Below are positions 9,165 to 18,559 of a stretch of 64,000 bases of DNA, piece by piece. The DNA lies in assembly GCA_016788165.1 (NCBI GenBank), contig JAEUTH010000025.1, positions 1 to 64,000 of the forward strand. The letters run 5' to 3'. Made by a program: the position numbers and the translations under genes. This DNA comes from Bacteroidia bacterium (lineage in GTDB: Bacteria; Bacteroidota; Bacteroidia; AKYH767-A; OLB10). Under the pieces are notes generated by a model that saw only the letters and a list, made by a program, of their open reading frames with translations, was not told where the DNA came from and searched no databases. Positions within the stretch are counted from its first letter, which is position 1. Each line of letters opens with the position of its first letter.

Positions 9165-10571
9165 ATGTCGAACGTTGAATCAGCTTTGAGGCCAGCCCTC
9201 ATCACAGGTGATAAAACAATGCATCAAATTACCGAAGATATTTGCCGCCCCATTGAAGGGAAAGCAAATAAATACTGGTGGATGGCATTTTCTGTTTCAT
9301 GCGCTGCTTTATTATGGTGGATTATCTGTGTATCCTATACTGTTGGAACAGGCTTAGGAGTATGGGGATTAAACAAAACTGTGGGTTGGGCATGGGACAT
9401 CACCAACTTTGTTTGGTGGGTGGGTATTGGCCATGCCGGTACACTTATTTCTGCAATCTTACTTTTGTTCCGTCAAAAATGGAGGCTTTCAATAAATAGA
9501 TCGGCAGAGGCAATGACCATATTTGCCGTTATTTGTGCAGCATCATTTATTGTTGCGCACATGGGCCGCCCCTGGGTTGCTTATTGGCCATTACCTTTAG
9601 CTAATCAATTTGGTTCATTGTGGGTTAATTTCAACTCACCTTTGGTTTGGGACGTTTTCGCCATTTCAACATACTTTTCTGTATCGCTTGTTTTTTGGTA
9701 TTCGGGCTTATTACCTGATTTTGCTGTTATACGCGATAGAGCTAAAACAAAGTCAATGAAATTTTGGTACACTTTACTATCGTTTGGATGGTCGGGTACT
9801 GCAAAAAACTGGCAACGATTTGAAGAAATGAGCTTAGTACTTGCAGGCTTATCAACCCCATTAGTACTTTCAGTTCACTCTGTGGTATCAATGGACTTTG
9901 CTACCTCAATAATACCCGGATGGCATACCACCATTTTCCCACCATACTTTGTTGCCGGAGCTATATTTTCAGGATTTGCAATGGTTCAAACGCTCTTAAT
10001 AATTGTTAGAAAGGTATTAGGAATGGAAGACTACATTACTATGTACCATATTGACATGATGAATCGAATTATTGTGGTTACCGGTTCAATAGTAGGTGTG
10101 GCTTATATAACAGAGTTTTTTATTGCATGGTACTCAGGTGTTGAGTATGAATCCTATGCATTTATAAACAGAGCCACAGGGCCATATTGGTGGGCATACT
10201 GGAGTATGATGACTTGTAATGTTATCTCACCGCAGTTATTCTGGTCGGCAAAACTTCGAAGAAATTTAACCTTTACTTTCTTCATGTCAATCATTGTAAA
10301 TATTGGAATGTGGTTCGAACGGTTTGTAATTATCGTTACATCATTACACCGTGATTATGTTCCATCGAGCTGGGCAATGTTTAGCCCAACTTGGGTTGAA
10401 ATGGGTATTTTTATTGGTTCATTGGGACTATTTTTTGTACCGTTCTTACTATTTACCCGATTCTTCCCGGTTATTGCTATGAGTGAGCTAAAAACCATAT
10501 TCCACTCATCAACATCACAAGTTAAAAAACAACAAGCTGAATCAAAGAAAGGAGATCTTGTTAATGGATAG
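9165..10571 (+). CDS. actC: Alternative complex III subunit ActC (NrfD-like integral membrane protein)
   Basis: A 468-residue polytopic membrane protein of the NrfD/PsrC family. Roughly ten hydrophobic helices can be read from residue 40 to 440. The protein forms the membrane core that binds menaquinol in alternative complex III next to ActB. Recognisable family features are the HAG in helix 2 (WWVGIGHAGTLISA), RPWVAYWP, and the long loop with SVHSVVSMDFATSIIPGWHTTIFPPYFV split between helices. No signal peptide is expected. It overlaps the start of actD by 8 bases, indicating translational coupling. Confidence 0.95.
   Translation: MSNVESALRPALITGDKTMHQITEDICRPIEGKANKYWWMAFSVSCAALLWWIICVSYTVGTGLGVWGLNKTVGWAWDITNFVWWVGIGHAGTLISAILLLFRQKWRLSINRSAEAMTIFAVICAASFIVAHMGRPWVAYWPLPLANQFGSLWVNFNSPLVWDVFAISTYFSVSLVFWYSGLLPDFAVIRDRAKTKSMKFWYTLLSFGWSGTAKNWQRFEEMSLVLAGLSTPLVLSVHSVVSMDFATSIIPGWHTTIFPPYFVAGAIFSGFAMVQTLLIIVRKVLGMEDYITMYHIDMMNRIIVVTGSIVGVAYITEFFIAWYSGVEYESYAFINRATGPYWWAYWSMMTCNVISPQLFWSAKLRRNLTFTFFMSIIVNIGMWFERFVIIVTSLHRDYVPSSWAMFSPTWVEMGIFIGSLGLFFVPFLLFTRFFPVIAMSELKTIFHSSTSQVKKQQAESKKGDLVNG
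10551..10554 (+). promoter_or_regulatory. Shine-Dalgarno site that sets the actD start
   Basis: AAAGGAGA spans this position, with the GGAG core ending 9 bases before ATG 10564. Such a strong site is uncommon in this window, where most starts lack one. It favours ATG 10564 over TTG 10558 as the actD start. Confidence 0.6.
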
Positions 10572-11091
10572 TCACAAAAAATTTATTTACGGTATCTTCA
10601 ATGATGAACATACTGTTTTGCATGCTGTTTCGCACTTGCGTCATGATGGCATTGATGTTAAAGATGTAGTTTCTCCTTACCCTGTACATGGTATGGATAC
10701 TGCTTTAGGTTTAGAGCGCACACGAATTTCAATAGCAAGTTTTATGTTTGGAGTAACCGGAACTTGTTTAGCGCTACTCATGATTTGGTACATGAATATA
10801 TTTGACTGGCCAATGGATATTGGAGGTAAACCGAGTTTTGCCATGTTTAAAAACTTACCCGCATTTATTCCGGTTACTTTTGAAGCAACGGTTTTATGTG
10901 CCGCACATGGAATGGTAATTACTTTTTTATTACGATGTAAAATATTACCGGGTGTTGAACCTGAAGTTATTGACCCACGGAGTAGTGATGATCATTTTGT
11001 GATGAAAATTAGAGTATGGGAAGATCAAGACGAAAATAAAATTAAAGAAATGCTTAAACACAGCGGTGCTGTCGAAATTAAAGTGTCTTAA
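10564..11091 (+). CDS. actD: Alternative complex III subunit ActD (DUF3341)
   Basis: A 175-residue DUF3341 protein. It has a soluble N-terminal part (KFIYGIFNDEHTVLHAVSHL, residues 5-50), two membrane helices near residues 58-80 and 103-124, and a soluble C-terminal tail. This is the expected ActD architecture; ActD packs against ActC in the complex and its exact job is unclear. The start is chosen at ATG 10564 because a GGAG sits 9 bases upstream, whereas an in-frame TTG six bases earlier is too close to that site. The start lies inside the last codons of actC. Confidence 0.92.
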   Translation: MDSHKKFIYGIFNDEHTVLHAVSHLRHDGIDVKDVVSPYPVHGMDTALGLERTRISIASFMFGVTGTCLALLMIWYMNIFDWPMDIGGKPSFAMFKNLPAFIPVTFEATVLCAAHGMVITFLLRCKILPGVEPEVIDPRSSDDHFVMKIRVWEDQDENKIKEMLKHSGAVEIKVS

Positions 11092-11121
11092 AATAATCAA
11101 TTGTAATCAAGCAATTAAATA

Positions 11122-11745
11122 ATGAAGTTTAAATCAATATATGGTATTTCGGCATTTATAGTAAGTACAACTTTGCTTATTAACGGATGTCGCAACCCTG
11201 AAACCACACCGGGATACGAATACATGCCAGATATGTACAGAGGGCCTGCTATAGAAACCTATGGCCAATCGTTAGAAAATGGGGATTCAACATCAGCACT
11301 TAAACCTGTTGATGGAACCATGCCTCGCGGATTTACATACTTTAATTTTCCGGCATCGAATGAAGGATATGAATTAGCAAGTATTCATGCACAAAACCCT
11401 TTAACAAGTGACTCGGTTAATTTAGCAGAAGGGAAACGTTTGTATGGTATATATTGTGCAACATGCCATGGCGAAAGTGGCCAAGGTGACGGAAGCATCG
11501 TTGCTTCAGGTAAATTTCCGCCCCCGCCATCCTACTCAAAGGGAAATTCATCAAGAGGTGGGTTAATGAAAGATTTAACGGATGGCAAAATATATCATAC
11601 GATAACATACGGCATTAATATGATGGGCTCTCATGCATCACAAATTGCCCCAACTGATAGATGGCGTGTTGTAATGTTTGTCAGATCATTACAAAATGAT
11701 GGTACAGTACCGGCAACCACCGATTCAACGGTGGCAATGCAATAA
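11122..11745 (+). CDS. actE: Alternative complex III subunit ActE: mono-haem cytochrome c lipoprotein
   Basis: A 207-residue exported cytochrome. The N-terminus ends in the lipobox LLINGC, so it should be lipid-anchored on Cys23. One haem motif, CATCH, lies in the segment YGIYCATCHGESGQGDG near residue 112, and MMGSHASQ near residue 170 carries the likely Met axial ligand. In alternative complex III, ActE is the mono-haem subunit thought to deliver electrons to the oxidase. Its position between actD and actF is canonical. Residues 25-90 form a Pro-rich extension (PEYTPGYEYMPDMYRG-like) typical of ActE that wraps over ActB. Confidence 0.93.
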   Translation: MKFKSIYGISAFIVSTTLLINGCRNPETTPGYEYMPDMYRGPAIETYGQSLENGDSTSALKPVDGTMPRGFTYFNFPASNEGYELASIHAQNPLTSDSVNLAEGKRLYGIYCATCHGESGQGDGSIVASGKFPPPPSYSKGNSSRGGLMKDLTDGKIYHTITYGINMMGSHASQIAPTDRWRVVMFVRSLQNDGTVPATTDSTVAMQ

Positions 11746-11773
11746 TTTATTGATAAAAGTTTAAAAGTAACCT

Positions 11774-12988
11774 TTGAAAAATATACAAGTGGAAACAACA
11801 AACGCAACCTATGTTTTTAGCGGACGATCAAAAATGATTTGTTTCATTTTGATGGCTATAGGCATCATTTCTATCATTGCACAATTCGCTACCCATTATG
11901 AGCAAGCTTGGGCCAATATTTTACATGCCAATTTCTTTTTTATGGGCATGGCTTTGTGTGCAGCATTTTTTGTAGCTGTACAATATGTTGCAAGAGCAGG
12001 TTGGTCGGCAAATATTATGCGCATACCCGAAGCCATGATGACATGGCTATATGTTGCCATGCCTGTAATGATTATAATATTAATTGCAGGTGGTCATCAT
12101 ATATACCACTGGATGCATGATGGCATTACCGATAAAGCTAACCCCCACTATGATAGCATTATAGCAGGTAAATCGCCCTACTTAAATATGCCATTCTTTT
12201 ATTTGCGTTTGATTGCTTACACAGCAATTTGGTGTTGGGGTGCATACATGCTTCGTAAATTGTCAATTGCTGAAGATACCGAAGGCGGTAACAGTAATTA
12301 CTTTAAAGCAACTAAAGTTGCTACCTTTTTTGTTATCCTTTTTGCTGTTACATCATCAACTGCTGCATGGGACATAATTATGTCTATTGATGTTCATTGG
12401 TATTCAACCATGTTTGGCTGGTACACCTTTGCCGGTATGTTTATAACCGCTTTAACAGGTATGGCTATGTGGATAGTTTATTTGAAAAGCAAAGGTCATT
12501 TAGAAGAAGTAACAGAACATCACTTACATGATGTTGGAAAATTTATGTTCGCATTTAGTATATTTTGGACATACCTATGGTTTGCCCAATATTTATTACA
12601 ATGGTACTCAAACATACCCGAAGAAGTAGTTTATTTCCGTACACGACTTGATTATTACCGTTGGCCATTATGGATTGCCGTATTTTTAAACTTCGTCTTC
12701 CCCTTTTTAATTTTAATGACCAGAGATGCAAAACGCAAGTTCTTTATACTGGTATTTGGTGGTACAATAATTTTAATTGGCCACTGGTTGGATAACTTTA
12801 ATATGATAATACCCGGTGTATTATCAAACAACCATAGTTTTCATTGGCACATTGGATTATATGAAATAGGTACCACATTAGGTTTCCTTGGAGGTTTCCT
12901 TTACATGGTACATAGTAAATTAGCGTCAGCAGTACTTATACGCAAGAACCATCCAATGACGGTTGAGTCTATGCATCATGCAATATAG
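11774..12988 (+). CDS. actF: Alternative complex III subunit ActF (membrane subunit)
   Basis: A 404-residue polytopic membrane protein, about ten helices, distantly similar to ActC, as is known for ActF. Family features visible include the first helix from residue 22, the segment WAYLFWA-like FWTYLWFAQYLLQWY near residue 270, NIPEEVVYF, and the last helix region GTTLGFLGGFLYMV. The reading frame starts with TTG at 11774, 29 bases after actE; no ATG is available in the first 20 codons before the conserved region, so the TTG start is accepted. It completes the set actA-F. No actG homologue follows; the next gene is the oxidase subunit II. Confidence 0.92.
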   Translation: MKNIQVETTNATYVFSGRSKMICFILMAIGIISIIAQFATHYEQAWANILHANFFFMGMALCAAFFVAVQYVARAGWSANIMRIPEAMMTWLYVAMPVMIIILIAGGHHIYHWMHDGITDKANPHYDSIIAGKSPYLNMPFFYLRLIAYTAIWCWGAYMLRKLSIAEDTEGGNSNYFKATKVATFFVILFAVTSSTAAWDIIMSIDVHWYSTMFGWYTFAGMFITALTGMAMWIVYLKSKGHLEEVTEHHLHDVGKFMFAFSIFWTYLWFAQYLLQWYSNIPEEVVYFRTRLDYYRWPLWIAVFLNFVFPFLILMTRDAKRKFFILVFGGTIILIGHWLDNFNMIIPGVLSNNHSFHWHIGLYEIGTTLGFLGGFLYMVHSKLASAVLIRKNHPMTVESMHHAI

Positions 12989-13045
12989 TTTTAGAGTAAC
13001 TTCAAAAAGAAATATCAGTAGAAAACACAATAAAATAGAAATCAA

Positions 13046-14056
13046 ATGACTTTGTTATACATACTTGGCATTGTATTCTTTATCGTAGTAATGGTGCGGA
13101 TAATGAATGTAATTAACCTGAGCGAAGAACTATCAGGCGAAACACCTGATGAACAAATTGCACGCGAAACACCAATAAATGCTATGGGCTTGCTTATATT
13201 TTTAGGTATTGGCCTAATATTATTTTTTGTAACTATTAAGGCATATATGCCTTACATGTTGCCCGAAGCAGCCTCAGTACATGGTAAACAAACCGATTTC
13301 TTATTAGATGTAAATTTTATAATCATAATTGCTGTTTTTGTACTTACACAAATTGCGCTATTTTGGTTTGTTTGGAAATATAAATACCGTAAAGGCGAAA
13401 AGGCATACTACTATCCACACAACAATACCATTGAAGTTATTTGGACTGTGGCACCTACTATTGTACTTGCAGGACTTTTAATTACAGGCTTAAAGTCTTG
13501 GAATGAAATTACCGACAATCAAAGAAAGGATGGAATGAATGTACAGATTTACAGCAAGCAATTTAACTTTGTTACCAGATATTCAGGCAAAGATAATACG
13601 TTAGGGCAGTCATACTTTATGAATATTAGTGATGATAATCCATTAGGTGTAAAGAAAGAGGCTGCAGCTATGGATGATAAAATTGCCAATGAGTTGCATT
13701 TAGTTGTTAACAAGCCGGTAATGTTACACATGAACTCACAAGACGTAATTCACTCCATGTACCTGCCTCATTTCCGTACACAAATGAATGCAGTACCCGG
13801 CATGACAACCACTTTCTATTTTGTTCCTACAATCACAACTTCAGAAATGAGACGGAAACTAAACAACCCTAAATTTGATTATGTTTTACTTTGTAATAAA
13901 ATTTGTGGTGTTTCTCATTACCTGATGAATATGAAAGTGGTAGTTGAAAGCCCTGCTGAATTTAAAGTTTGGCTGGCTGGTCAAAAAAATGTTTTTGCTG
14001 CTGACTCTACATTGGCTTCAGGATCTGCAACAACACAGCCGCTGACAATCAATTAA
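13046..14056 (+). CDS. ctaC: Cytochrome c oxidase subunit II (CuA subunit)
   Basis: A 336-residue subunit of an aa3-type haem-copper oxidase. An unusual extra N-terminal helix (residues 1-20) precedes two more helices (about 46-67 and 88-113). The C-terminal periplasmic cupredoxin domain carries the CuA centre: a His in DVIHSMYLPHFR near residue 236, and the CNKICGVSHYLM block near residues 281-293, which supplies Cys, Cys, His and Met ligands. The protein ends 40 residues later, so it has no fused cytochrome c domain as caa3 subunit II would have. Electrons probably come straight from ActE or the ActA cytochrome domain. The gene sits 57 bases after actF and 57 before subunit I. Confidence 0.96.
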   Translation: MTLLYILGIVFFIVVMVRIMNVINLSEELSGETPDEQIARETPINAMGLLIFLGIGLILFFVTIKAYMPYMLPEAASVHGKQTDFLLDVNFIIIIAVFVLTQIALFWFVWKYKYRKGEKAYYYPHNNTIEVIWTVAPTIVLAGLLITGLKSWNEITDNQRKDGMNVQIYSKQFNFVTRYSGKDNTLGQSYFMNISDDNPLGVKKEAAAMDDKIANELHLVVNKPVMLHMNSQDVIHSMYLPHFRTQMNAVPGMTTTFYFVPTITTSEMRRKLNNPKFDYVLLCNKICGVSHYLMNMKVVVESPAEFKVWLAGQKNVFAADSTLASGSATTQPLTIN

Positions 14057-14113
14057 AATGATTGTATAGCATCCAATCAAAATAGTTTTTAAAAATACAC
14101 GATCAGAATAAAC

Positions 14114-15931
14114 ATGGATACAATACAAACCTTGCACGAGTCGCATGCTGCTGATGCACACCATACTCATCATCATGAACATGAACAAACTTTTTGGACT
14201 AAATATTTATTTACAACTGACCATAAAGTAATATCGAAGCAATTTTTAATTACGGCTGTTTTCATGGCTTTTTTGGCAATGGGCATGTCCATGTTGTTTA
14301 GGCTACAATTAGCTTGGCCTGACGTGAAAATGCCGTTCTTAGAAAGCTTATTGGGGCAATGGGGTAAAGACGGTAAGTTAGATCCGGGATTTTATTTGGC
14401 GCTTGTAACGATACATGGCACTATCATGGTGTTTTTTGTGTTAACTGGCGGGTTAAGCGGTACTTTTTCAAACCTGCTCATTCCATTACAAATTGGAGCA
14501 CGTGATATGGCTTCCGGATTATTAAATATGCTTTCATATTGGTTTTTTGCCGGCTCATGTTTGGTAATGTTTATTTCACTTTTTGTTGAAAGTGGTCCTG
14601 CATCAGGTGGCTGGACAATTTATCCTCCGCTAAGTGCCTTACCACAAGCCATAGCCGGCTCAGGTTTAGGTATGGATTTGTGGTTGGTAAGTATGATTTT
14701 CTTTATTGTAAGCTCTTTATTAGGAGGTATAAATTACGTAACTACTGTAATTAATCTGCGCACTAAAGGGATGAGCATGACGCGACTTCCGTTAACCATT
14801 TGGGCATTTACAATAACAGCTATATTAGGTATTTTGTCATTCCCGGTTTTATTCGCTGCAGCCTTGCTTTTATTCTTCGACCGCACGTTTGGAACTAGTT
14901 TTTATTTAACCGATATTTTTATAGATGGCGCACCACTTGAACATATTGGTGGAAGTCCCATTTTGTTTGAACATTTATTTTGGTTCTTAGGCCACCCCGA
15001 AGTTTATATTGTTATTCTTCCTGCCTTAGGCTTGGCATCAGAAGTAATATCAGTGAATTCGCGAAAGCCAATTTTTGGCTATAAAGCAATGATTGGATCT
15101 ATGGGCTTAATAGCCTTTTTATCATGTATTGTTTGGGGGCACCACATGTTTATTACAGGGATGAATCCATTTTTAGGATCCGTGTTTGTTGTAACAACCT
15201 TAATGGTTGCCATCCCATCTGCAGTAAAGGTATTTAATTACATTGCTACATTATGGCGTGGAAACATTGTGCTAACACCTGCTATGTTATTTGCCATTGG
15301 CTTGGTTTCGTTTTTTATTAGCGGTGGATTAACCGGTATTATTTTAGGAGACTCGGCATTAGATATTAATATACACGACACCTATTTTGTGGTAGCTCAC
15401 TTCCATATTGTTATGGGTGCTTCGGCAATTTTTGGAATGTTAGCTGGAGTTTACCATTGGTTTCCACGTATGTTTGGTCGCTTAATGAATAAGAATTTAG
15501 GGTACATACATTTTTGGTTGACCTTGATTTCTGTATATGGAGTATTCTTTCCAATGCATTTTATCGGTTTAGCCGGTGTGCCACGCAGATATTATGCAAA
15601 TACAGCTTATGCAGGTTTCGACAACTTAGTTGGCATTAACGAACTTATTACTGTTTTTGCATTGTTAAGTGGTGTGGCACAGTTGGTTTTTGCGTTTAAC
15701 TTTTTCTACAGCATTTTTAAAGGCAAAAAATCTCCACAAAACCCTTGGAAATCAAATACGCTGGAATGGACTGCACCTCTTAGTGACGTACACGGCAACT
15801 GGCCTGGTGAAATACCAACGGTACATCGTTGGCCGTATGATTATGGCAAACCAGGCCATGAGGATGACTTCATTCCTCAAACGGTGCCATTTTCGGCAAC
15901 ACCAGGTAGCAATAGGCCTGATGATCATTAA
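14114..15931 (+). CDS. ctaD: Cytochrome c oxidase subunit I
   Basis: The catalytic haem-copper subunit (605 residues, 12 or more helices) that reduces oxygen and pumps protons. Haem and CuB ligands are recognisable: HGTIMVFF near residue 99 (low-spin haem His), the GHPEVYIVILP block near residue 296 with the CuB His cross-linked to Tyr, WGHHMF near residue 345 (two CuB His) and VAHFHIVMG near residue 432 (haem a3 and haem a His). The E of HPEVY indicates an A-type oxidase numbering, with the K-channel Tyr. The N-terminus is His-rich (nine His in residues 9-25, HESHAADAHHTHHHEHE). No subunit III, assembly factor or haem A synthase follows; a strong terminator ends the operon 25 bases after the stop. 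Confidence 0.97.
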   Translation: MDTIQTLHESHAADAHHTHHHEHEQTFWTKYLFTTDHKVISKQFLITAVFMAFLAMGMSMLFRLQLAWPDVKMPFLESLLGQWGKDGKLDPGFYLALVTIHGTIMVFFVLTGGLSGTFSNLLIPLQIGARDMASGLLNMLSYWFFAGSCLVMFISLFVESGPASGGWTIYPPLSALPQAIAGSGLGMDLWLVSMIFFIVSSLLGGINYVTTVINLRTKGMSMTRLPLTIWAFTITAILGILSFPVLFAAALLLFFDRTFGTSFYLTDIFIDGAPLEHIGGSPILFEHLFWFLGHPEVYIVILPALGLASEVISVNSRKPIFGYKAMIGSMGLIAFLSCIVWGHHMFITGMNPFLGSVFVVTTLMVAIPSAVKVFNYIATLWRGNIVLTPAMLFAIGLVSFFISGGLTGIILGDSALDINIHDTYFVVAHFHIVMGASAIFGMLAGVYHWFPRMFGRLMNKNLGYIHFWLTLISVYGVFFPMHFIGLAGVPRRYYANTAYAGFDNLVGINELITVFALLSGVAQLVFAFNFFYSIFKGKKSPQNPWKSNTLEWTAPLSDVHGNWPGEIPTVHRWPYDYGKPGHEDDFIPQTVPFSATPGSNRPDDH

Positions 15932-15956
15932 AACGGTTGTTTGAAAAACTAATAAA

Positions 15957-15988
15957 CCCCCTGTTTTAACTAACAGGGGGATTTTTTT
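15957..15988 (+). terminator. Intrinsic terminator of the act-cta operon
   Basis: CCCCCTGTT (15957-15965) pairs perfectly with AACAGGGGG (15972-15980) across a six-base loop, and a run of seven T follows. It lies 25 bases after the ctaD stop, so respiratory transcripts should end here rather than read into gmd. Confidence 0.92.
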
Positions 15989-16078
15989 GGTTTTATGCTT
16001 TTTTAGTATTACAAAAATGACTTTAAGATTTAATTTTATTTGTAACCAATATTTGAAACATTTTTAAGTGATATAAGT

Positions 16079-17194
16079 ATGAAAGTTGCTCTTATTACCG
16101 GAATAACCGGACAAGATGGTGCCTATTTAGCTGAGTTTTTGTTAGCAAAAGGATATATGGTACATGGTATAAAACGCAGAAGTTCATTATTTAATACCGA
16201 ACGTATTGATCATATATACAGCGACAGCCACGAGAAAAATGTGAAATTTAAACTGCATTATGGCGATTTAACCGACTCAGCAAACATTATCAGAATCATA
16301 CAAGAAGTACAACCGGATGAAATTTATAACCTGGGCGCAATGAGCCATGTAAAGGTTAGCTTCAACACACCGGAATATACGGCTAATGCCGATGGTATAG
16401 GGGCACTTCGCATATTAGAAGCAGTACGCATGTTGGGTATGACACAACATTGCAAAATTTATCAAGCAAGCACCAGTGAACTGTATGGATTGGTACAGGA
16501 AATACCACAAAAAGAAACTACGCCTTTTTACCCACGTTCACCTTATGCTGTGGCAAAGCTTTATGCATATTGGATAATGGTAAATTACCGGGAGGCTTAT
16601 AACATGTTTGCTGTTAATGGTATTTTATTTAATCATGAATCGCCACTTCGTGGCGAAACCTTTGTTACCCGAAAAATTACAAGGGCAGTTGCTCGAATTG
16701 CATTGGGTTTACAGGAATTGGTTTATATGGGTAATATAGATGCAAAACGTGACTGGGGCCATGCCGCTGATTATGTAGAAGCCATGTGGTTAATGCTTCA
16801 ACAAGATAAACCTAAGGATTATGTAATTGCCACCGGTGTTACCACCACGGTTAGAGAATTTATTAAATTATCATTTGAACAAGTTGGAATAGAGGTTGAG
16901 TTTTCGGGCACGGCAGAAAACGAAATTGCAACCGTAATCCAATGTCAGATGCAAGCATATCAAATTCCTAAAGGCACAGTGGTAATGCGTATAGATGCTC
17001 AATATTACCGACCAACAGAAGTGGAAATTTTAGTTGGCGATGCTGAAAAAGCGTATAGAGAATTAAACTGGAAACCTAAGTATGATTTAAAAGCAATTGT
17101 AGCCGAAATGATGCAAAGCGATTTGCAACTTTTTACACGCGATAAATATTTAAAAGATGGTGGCCACACAGTGCCTAATTATTACGAAAGTTAA
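16079..17194 (+). CDS. gmd: GDP-mannose 4,6-dehydratase
   Basis: A 371-residue short-chain dehydrogenase that converts GDP-mannose to GDP-4-keto-6-deoxymannose, the first committed step to GDP-L-fucose. The NADP-binding glycine motif [12 protein letters not shown] starts at residue 8. The catalytic set is visible as STSELYG (Thr/Ser and Glu), followed by [10 protein letters not shown] with the catalytic Tyr and Lys. [20 protein letters not shown] is diagnostic for Gmd rather than other epimerases. The length is normal. It is followed after 21 bases by fcl, the next enzyme, so the two form an operon. Confidence 0.97.
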   Translation: MKVALITGITGQDGAYLAEFLLAKGYMVHGIKRRSSLFNTERIDHIYSDSHEKNVKFKLHYGDLTDSANIIRIIQEVQPDEIYNLGAMSHVKVSFNTPEYTANADGIGALRILEAVRMLGMTQHCKIYQASTSELYGLVQEIPQKETTPFYPRSPYAVAKLYAYWIMVNYREAYNMFAVNGILFNHESPLRGETFVTRKITRAVARIALGLQELVYMGNIDAKRDWGHAADYVEAMWLMLQQDKPKDYVIATGVTTTVREFIKLSFEQVGIEVEFSGTAENEIATVIQCQMQAYQIPKGTVVMRIDAQYYRPTEVEILVGDAEKAYRELNWKPKYDLKAIVAEMMQSDLQLFTRDKYLKDGGHTVPNYYES

Positions 17195-17215
17195 TTTTAA
17201 AGTAAGATTTAAATC

Positions 17216-18154
17216 TTGAAACCCAATAACTCCATTTATGTAGCAGGTCATAAGGGTATGGTAGGCTCAGCTATTTGCCGTGCACTAAACGCGCGTGGAT
17301 TTAACAATATCATCACCGCAAACTCTAATGAACTCGATCTAAGAAATCAAGCAGCGGTAAACATATTTTTTGAAAAACACCAACCGGATTATGTTTTCTT
17401 AGCTGCTGCAAAGGTTGGTGGTATAGTTGCAAATAATACCTACCGTGCCGATTTTTTATACGACAATCTGATGATTGAGTGTAATGTAATTCACTCCGCA
17501 TTTAAACATAATGTTACCAAATTACTTTTTTTAGGCTCATCTTGTATCTACCCAAAAATGGCACCACAGCCGCTAAAGGAATCCTATCTCCTAACCGGTT
17601 TATTAGAGCCTACTAACGAACCGTATGCAGTAGCTAAAATTGCAGGCATTAAACTTTGCGAATCCTATAAGCGGCAATATGGCTGTAATTTCATTTCGGC
17701 AATGCCAACCAATTTGTATGGGCCAAACGATAACTACAGTCTTCAAAACTCACATGTGTTACCGGCTCTTTTGCGAAAATTTTATGAGGCAAAAACGCAT
17801 AATTTTTCTGAAGTTGAGATTTGGGGCACTGGTAAACCGTTGCGTGAGTTTATGTATGTAGATGACCTGGCAAATGCATGTTTGTTTCTAATGCAAAATT
17901 ATAATGACGAAGCGTTTGTTAACGTAGGAACCGGCACTGATATTTCTATAGCCGACTTAGCCTTGCTTATAAAAGAAATAACCGGATTTACAGGGGATTT
18001 AAAGTTCAATGCAAGTAAACCTGATGGCACACCACGAAAATTAATGGATGTTAGCAAGCTTAAAAGTCTGGGTTTTGAACCACTTACTGATTTACGAACA
18101 GGTATCAGTAATGTTTGGAGCTTAGTTAAAAATGGCCGCTTTTTTGAACGATAG
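17216..18154 (+). CDS. fcl: GDP-L-fucose synthase (epimerase/reductase)
   Basis: A 312-residue extended SDR enzyme completing GDP-L-fucose synthesis by 3,5-epimerisation and NADPH-dependent reduction. Visible features are the nucleotide motif [10 protein letters not shown] (residues 10-19), AAAKVGGI, the [16 protein letters not shown] block, and the YAVAKIAG segment with the catalytic Tyr and Lys. NLYGPNDNY is also characteristic of WcaG/Fcl. Translation starts at a TTG (17216), with no ATG nearby that keeps the nucleotide-binding strand. GDP-fucose feeds surface polysaccharides or, in Bacteroidota, protein O-glycans; no fucosyltransferase lies beside it. Confidence 0.96.
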   Translation: MKPNNSIYVAGHKGMVGSAICRALNARGFNNIITANSNELDLRNQAAVNIFFEKHQPDYVFLAAAKVGGIVANNTYRADFLYDNLMIECNVIHSAFKHNVTKLLFLGSSCIYPKMAPQPLKESYLLTGLLEPTNEPYAVAKIAGIKLCESYKRQYGCNFISAMPTNLYGPNDNYSLQNSHVLPALLRKFYEAKTHNFSEVEIWGTGKPLREFMYVDDLANACLFLMQNYNDEAFVNVGTGTDISIADLALLIKEITGFTGDLKFNASKPDGTPRKLMDVSKLKSLGFEPLTDLRTGISNVWSLVKNGRFFER

Positions 18155-18559
18155 AACTTCACACGATTTTTTTTTGCAAAAATTTAGCGTTTTGTTGTTT
18201 TAATGTAAACAGTTTGTAAATTGCCTACGATTTTTTGATGAACCCCCATTTCAAATTGTGTATTTATCATCAAAAAGTTAATTATTTCGAATTACCCCTA
18301 AAGCTGTTTTTATCAATGTTTAAAATCTTTTTTAAAGATTTTGTTAGCCCTTTTTTCCCTTTATTTATTGGGCTTCTTGTGCATATTCATATTCAATTAA
18401 AAGCCGCATTAATTTTCAAATTAATGTTGGCTTATGCTCATTTTTCAGTTGTTGAAAAATTGAGCAATGCGCGTTCTCCCATTAATTATAACAAGTTGGC
18501 TTTTTAAAATTCAACACTAAAAAATTACATAAACCCCGACACTTTAAAACTATTTACTT
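18155..18559. other. 405-base gene-free stretch with two inverted repeats
   Basis: AT-rich spacer between fcl and the small secreted protein. The only reading frame of note (18235-18507, 90 codons, TTG start) has no recognisable domain and a composition typical of AT-rich non-coding DNA, so it is not called. Two inverted repeats are visible: AAAATCTTT/AAAGATTTT at 18322-18342 with a three-base loop, and GCTCA-TTTTTC/GAAAAA-TTGAGC at 18436-18465 with a single-base bulge. Neither is followed by a clean T-run. The stretch is long enough to hold the promoter and a 5' leader for the adhesin operon; no TTG-N17/18-TAnnTTTG promoter was clearly matched. Confidence 0.5.

Noticed and set aside
8861-9205. 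114-codon minus-strand frame overlapping actB and actC
   Set aside because: Antisense to well-supported genes, hydrophobic and featureless.
18235-18507. 90-codon plus-strand frame with a TTG start in the 405-base spacer
   Set aside because: AT-rich composition, runs of Phe/Leu/Lys/Ile, no domain, and it covers two inverted repeats; better read as non-coding.
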